DNA of 64,000 nt from Allolobophora icterica (taxonomy: Eukaryota; Annelida; Clitellata; Crassiclitellata; Lumbricidae): positions 1,395,741 through 1,459,740 of the forward strand of contig OY744606.1 in the NCBI GenBank assembly GCA_963556255.1, in the 5' to 3' direction. Positions within the stretch are counted from its first letter, which is position 1. Each line of letters starts with the position of its first letter. This document shows, one piece after another, positions 60,502 to 64,000 of this stretch. The translations under genes were made by a program, and so were the position numbers. A model generated the notes under the pieces. The model saw only the letters and a program-made list of their open reading frames with translations, ran no database searches and was not told the origin of the DNA.

Positions 60502-60800
60502 AACACAAAGATGGAGATAGGAACTGAGACAGACGGGCACAATGAGACACAGAGAGAGATAAACACAGACAGAAACAGAGACAGCCAGAGGGAGACAGAC
60601 AGAAGAAGAGAGAGACAGACAGAGTCAAAGACAGACTTACAGAGAAACCGTAGAAAGATACACACAGACAGACAGAGACAGACAGACAGAGACAGACAAA
60701 GATAGATAGACATCTGTCTGATGGGCATACAGCCAGATGGACAGACAGCCAAACAGAGAGACAGCCAGACAGACAAAGACAAACAGAGACAAAGACTTGC
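60000..60800. repeat. microsatellites (ATGT)n and (CAGA)n
   Basis: ATGT-rich 60000-60290; pure CAGA 60415-60505, then degenerate GACAGAGA to about 60790. No credible exon within. Confidence 0.9.
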
Positions 60801-61199
60801 AGAACAGAATCGGGCGGGATCAACAGCACTCCAAATTCTGGAATCTGATCCGAAGTCACGAGACCATGGTTACTAGAGTAAACGAGGTGTTACATCAGAC
60901 AGATACATTGCCAAGTGGAGTCGGCTTGAGGTGCATTTATAATGAGCAGAAGACAGCTAAAACCAGATCAAGTTCATAGGTACATCCATATCAGCAAACA
61001 GTACCCGTTAGCTGGACACTACTGGTTAGCGAGAAGAGCCAAAATCCAGTGAGTAATTTGGAAGGCCGTTGGGTCTAACTGTGATCTGACATTGCCACCT
61101 TAGGCCCTGGCACGAGGCCCAGGGCGAGGCCCAGGGCTAGAAGATATTCAAAGCGGAGATGTGAGCAGATTGCAAATCGCTCATTTATTCTCAGTGATT

Positions 61200-61375
61200 C
61201 ATCCATTCGTTTGTTAAATCATTACTTGTAGGTGCACTCGTTGTTAATTCATTCGGTAATTCATTCATTCATTTATTCCTTCGTTCATTTGTCAATTCAT
61301 CCAGTAATTGATTCATTTGCTAATTCATCCGGTAATTCATTCATTCATCCATCCAGTAATTGATTCAAGGCCACT
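61200..61375. repeat. TTCATTCATTCATC-type repeat
   Basis: Imperfect TTCATTCATTTG/TCCAGTAATTGATTC units, related to the longer array at 63205-63620. Confidence 0.85.
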
Positions 61376-61404
61376 AAAAGAGAGGAAATCGTTAAACGTG
61401 ACAA

Positions 61405-61660
61405 ATATACAAGCAGACAAACACACATACATACACATAAATACACACATACATAAGCATACACCCACAAACCTAAATGTGTGCATGCACAGTTGCACAC
61501 ACAAGCATACATACAAACAACAGACATACATAGAAAAAGCATGCATGAGGCATACCTACCAGTACGTACACATACACAGCCATACATACACACATACACA
61601 CACACAGCCATACATACACATACACACACACACACAGCCATACATACACATACACTAGAT
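61405..61660. repeat. (CACATA)n microsatellite
   Basis: CACATACATA-rich. A closely related block is at 63690-63910, and both are followed by a shared ATTATTC...AATTAAA, CAGTCCATAAC/GAGTCCATAAC segment, so the two neighbourhoods appear duplicated. Confidence 0.85.
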
Positions 61661-61759
61661 TTACAGAATACTTTGACCATATTATTCGTTTCAATTAAAA
61701 ACTTACTGGCCTTATTCAATTTCAACCAGTCCATAACCAATGCAAAAACAAAATTTAAA

Positions 61760-62510
61760 TTCACTGGCAAAGTCATTAATTGGCTATTGATGTGAAAACT
61801 AAATTAATATTCACTGAACGCGAGGTTGATTCGCTACTGGTGTGAAAACTAAATTAATATTCACTGAACGCGAGGTTGATTCGCTAGTGTTGTGAAACCT
61901 AAATTAATATTCATTGAATACGAGGTTCATTCATTAGTGGTGTGAAAACTAAATTAATGTTCATTGACTCACCGTGTTTAATCTAGACACCTTTTGGGGG
62001 GAATCCCCCAGGATTTATGTTTCCCCAGAGGCCAGCAATAATATAATCTAGACCTTTTTGGGAGGGAAATTCCCCCCAGGATACATGTTCCCCCCACCCC
62101 CGAGAGCTGAGTGATGAGTGATATATTTTTTTAGATATGAACCCCTGAAAAAAGGTCATTAACCTTTTTTTGGGAGAGTAATTTGTATAGAAAAACTGTG
62201 AAAAGTGGGACGAATGTCATAAAAAAACTTTTTGTCGAAGATGAAATTGAAAAAGTCTGATAGTCTGTCAAGATGGATGAAAGTAGAGAAAAAGTCCTGT
62301 GTAAATTCGTTGCCCCCCCCCCCACAAATCTTGTTTCCCTCCCAGAAGAGGGGGACTAGATTAAACACTGATTGACTCATAGGTTGATAGGTTGATTCGC
62401 TAAAGGTGTGAAAACAAGACTAATTAATATTCAAGGACCCAGCGGTTGGTTCTCCAGAGGTGTGAAAACAAGATTAATATTCAATGAACCATAGGTTGAT
62501 TGGTTATTGG
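61760..62510. repeat. about 50-bp minisatellite split by a MITE
   Basis: Units GTGTGAAAACTAAATTAATA, TTCACTGAACGCGAGGTTGA, TTCGCT; about four before 61970 and two to three after 62371. The break is the hAT-type insertion at 61971-62370. Confidence 0.88.
61971..62370. mobile_element. hAT-type MITE (400 bp) inside a minisatellite
   Basis: Inverted ends GTGTTTAATCTAGAC ... CTAGATTAAACAC and an exact 8-bp target duplication ATTGACTC (61963-61970, 62371-62378). The left end reads ACCGTG where the right implies CAGTG, so the first bases have drifted. Inside, CCCCCAGGA tracts; no coding capacity. Confidence 0.8.
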
Positions 62511-62689
62511 CGGCTGATAGTTCAAAGCGGCGACAGGTTGTCTGAAGATAACAGACAGAGAGGGGCTCTTGTTAAACCAGCAGCCGCCCAGAAAGCATTT
62601 ATTCTATCCGTACCTAGGACAATGGTCCACTTACATCTTTTTAACAATGGGTTATTATTGCTGGTTGGGCTGCCCATTGAAAGCACTGT

Positions 62690-63165
62690 GTTTCATCATC
62701 ATCGTCATCATCATCATAATAGTAATAATAATGACACAATACAATATTTAAGAAAAATAAACATGATAATAATAATAATCATGTTTATTGACAAGCTCCT
62801 GACAAACGGCAGTAAGTAACATTGAAACATATGACGGATGGTACAATAATCAAGATCTTATAGAACACACGTTTTGGCAGCCAGTTATGTGCCTGATCAT
62901 ATTACAGCTGCACCCTAGGGAGTGGAAGGCTGAGCTGACCTATAGGGAGCTGACGGGTATCGAACCATCTCTTTCAAGATCTCATGTTCTTCGAGCAAGA
63001 GTGCTACCGTTCATCTATCCCCTCTCCAATAATCATCATCATCATCATTATTTTCATAATAATGATAATAATAATCATCATCACCATAATAATAGTTATC
63101 AAAATAATAATAATAATGATAATAATAATAATCATCATCATCATCACCATCATTGTTGTCACAAT
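62690..63165. repeat. AAT/CAT triplet tracts
   Basis: Two short mixed CAT/AAT blocks (about 62690-62790 and 63025-63165), separated by sequence in which I recognise nothing. Confidence 0.8.
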
Positions 63166-63204
63166 AAACTAGGCAGCCGCCGTCAAAAGATCTAAATCAG
63201 TATT

Positions 63205-63620
63205 TCATTAACTTCCTAATTCACATAGTAATTCATTCATTTGTTAATTCACCCAGTAATTCAGTCATTTGTTAATTCACCCATTTATTCATTCATTTGT
63301 TAATTCACCCAATAATTCATTCACTTGTTAAATCACCCAGAAATTCATTCATTTGTTAATACATCCATTAATTCATTCATTTGTTAATTCACCCAGAAAT
63401 TCAGTCATTTGTCAATTCACCCAGTAATTCATTCATTTGTTAATTCATCCAGTAGCTCATTCATTTGTTAATTCACCCAGTAATTCATTCATCTGTTAAT
63501 TCACCCAGTAATTCATTCATTCGTTAATTCACCCAGTAATTCATTCATTTGTTAATTCACCTGGCAGTAATTAATTCACTTATTAATTCATCCAGCAACT
63601 GATTCGTTCATTCATTTGTT
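63205..63620. repeat. 28-30-bp minisatellite
   Basis: About 14 units of TTAATTCACCCAGTAATTCA then TTCATTTG, with drift. The last 80 bp of the window show no exon. Confidence 0.9.
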
Positions 63621-64000
63621 CTTTCACTCATTCAATGCTTTCCTTCAGAATTCTTTCTTTCCTACTCTACAGTGCCAGTATCATGATACAAGCAGACAAA
63701 CACACACAGATACACACAAGCACGAAGAAACACAAACATACACACACACACATATAAGCAGACACCCACAAACCTACACGCATGCATGCACATACAAACA
63801 CACACACATACATAAAAACAGACATACATAGACAAAAACATGAATGCATGCATACATACTGGTACATACAAATACAAAGTCATACATACAGACACATACA
63901 AACATGCACACATATTATTCATTTTAATTAAATGCTTATTGACCTGATATTCAATTTCAGCGAGTCCATAACTAATGCAGAAACAAAATCAATATTCATC

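Overview
The window is animal nuclear DNA. It has many small exons with GT-AG (and two GC-AG) introns, tRNA-derived SINEs, RTE and L2/CR1-type retrotransposons, hAT transposons and abundant micro- and minisatellites. The species cannot be read off. The recurrent TAGGCCTA-type motifs and repeat content suggest a marine invertebrate, possibly an echinoderm, but this is only an impression.

Two protein genes occupy almost all of it, tail to tail. (1) On the + strand, about 1.9-42.6 kb is the 3' part of a giant muscle-type immunoglobulin (Ig) gene in the titin/kettin/UNC-89 style. I trace 51 exons whose phases all agree, giving one open frame of about 2,806 residues to the stop at 42600-42602. Order: three upstream Ig domains (one partial), a short exon, a 2,184-bp exon coding a Lys/Glu/Val/Ala-rich, proline-poor PEVK-like segment, then 14 near-uniform Ig domains. 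Each of the 14 is split over a 109-bp and a 176-bp exon (standard lengths). Most are followed by an 84-bp Ser/Thr/Val linker exon, and a short acidic exon ends the protein. Cassettes 3-8 are so similar, introns and an intronic SINE included, that they must come from recent tandem duplication. (2) On the - strand, 12 exons from 59893 down to 47218 encode about 435 residues matching NOSTRIN: F-BAR coiled coil without its N-terminus, a coiled-coil/linker region and a C-terminal SH3 domain. The first exons lie beyond 60 kb or outside the window.

The rest is intronic or intergenic repeat DNA. I identified nine hAT-type elements from inverted ends and 8-bp target duplications (seven exact or one mismatch off, one eroded, one with an imperfect end), several nested in older repeats. 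There is also a 5'-truncated RTE reverse transcriptase inserted 20 bp from a splice acceptor, five L2/CR1 3' fragments, about 12 copies of a tRNA-derived SINE (SINE-A), and some 30 tandem arrays.

Most notable: the Ig-cassette array and its elastic exon with perfect internal repeats; absence of the canonical Ig cysteine pair in every domain; three minisatellites that start exactly at NOSTRIN exon boundaries and multiply splice-site-like sequence; an inverted ectopic copy of the NOSTRIN SH3 exon; and the nested hAT insertions.
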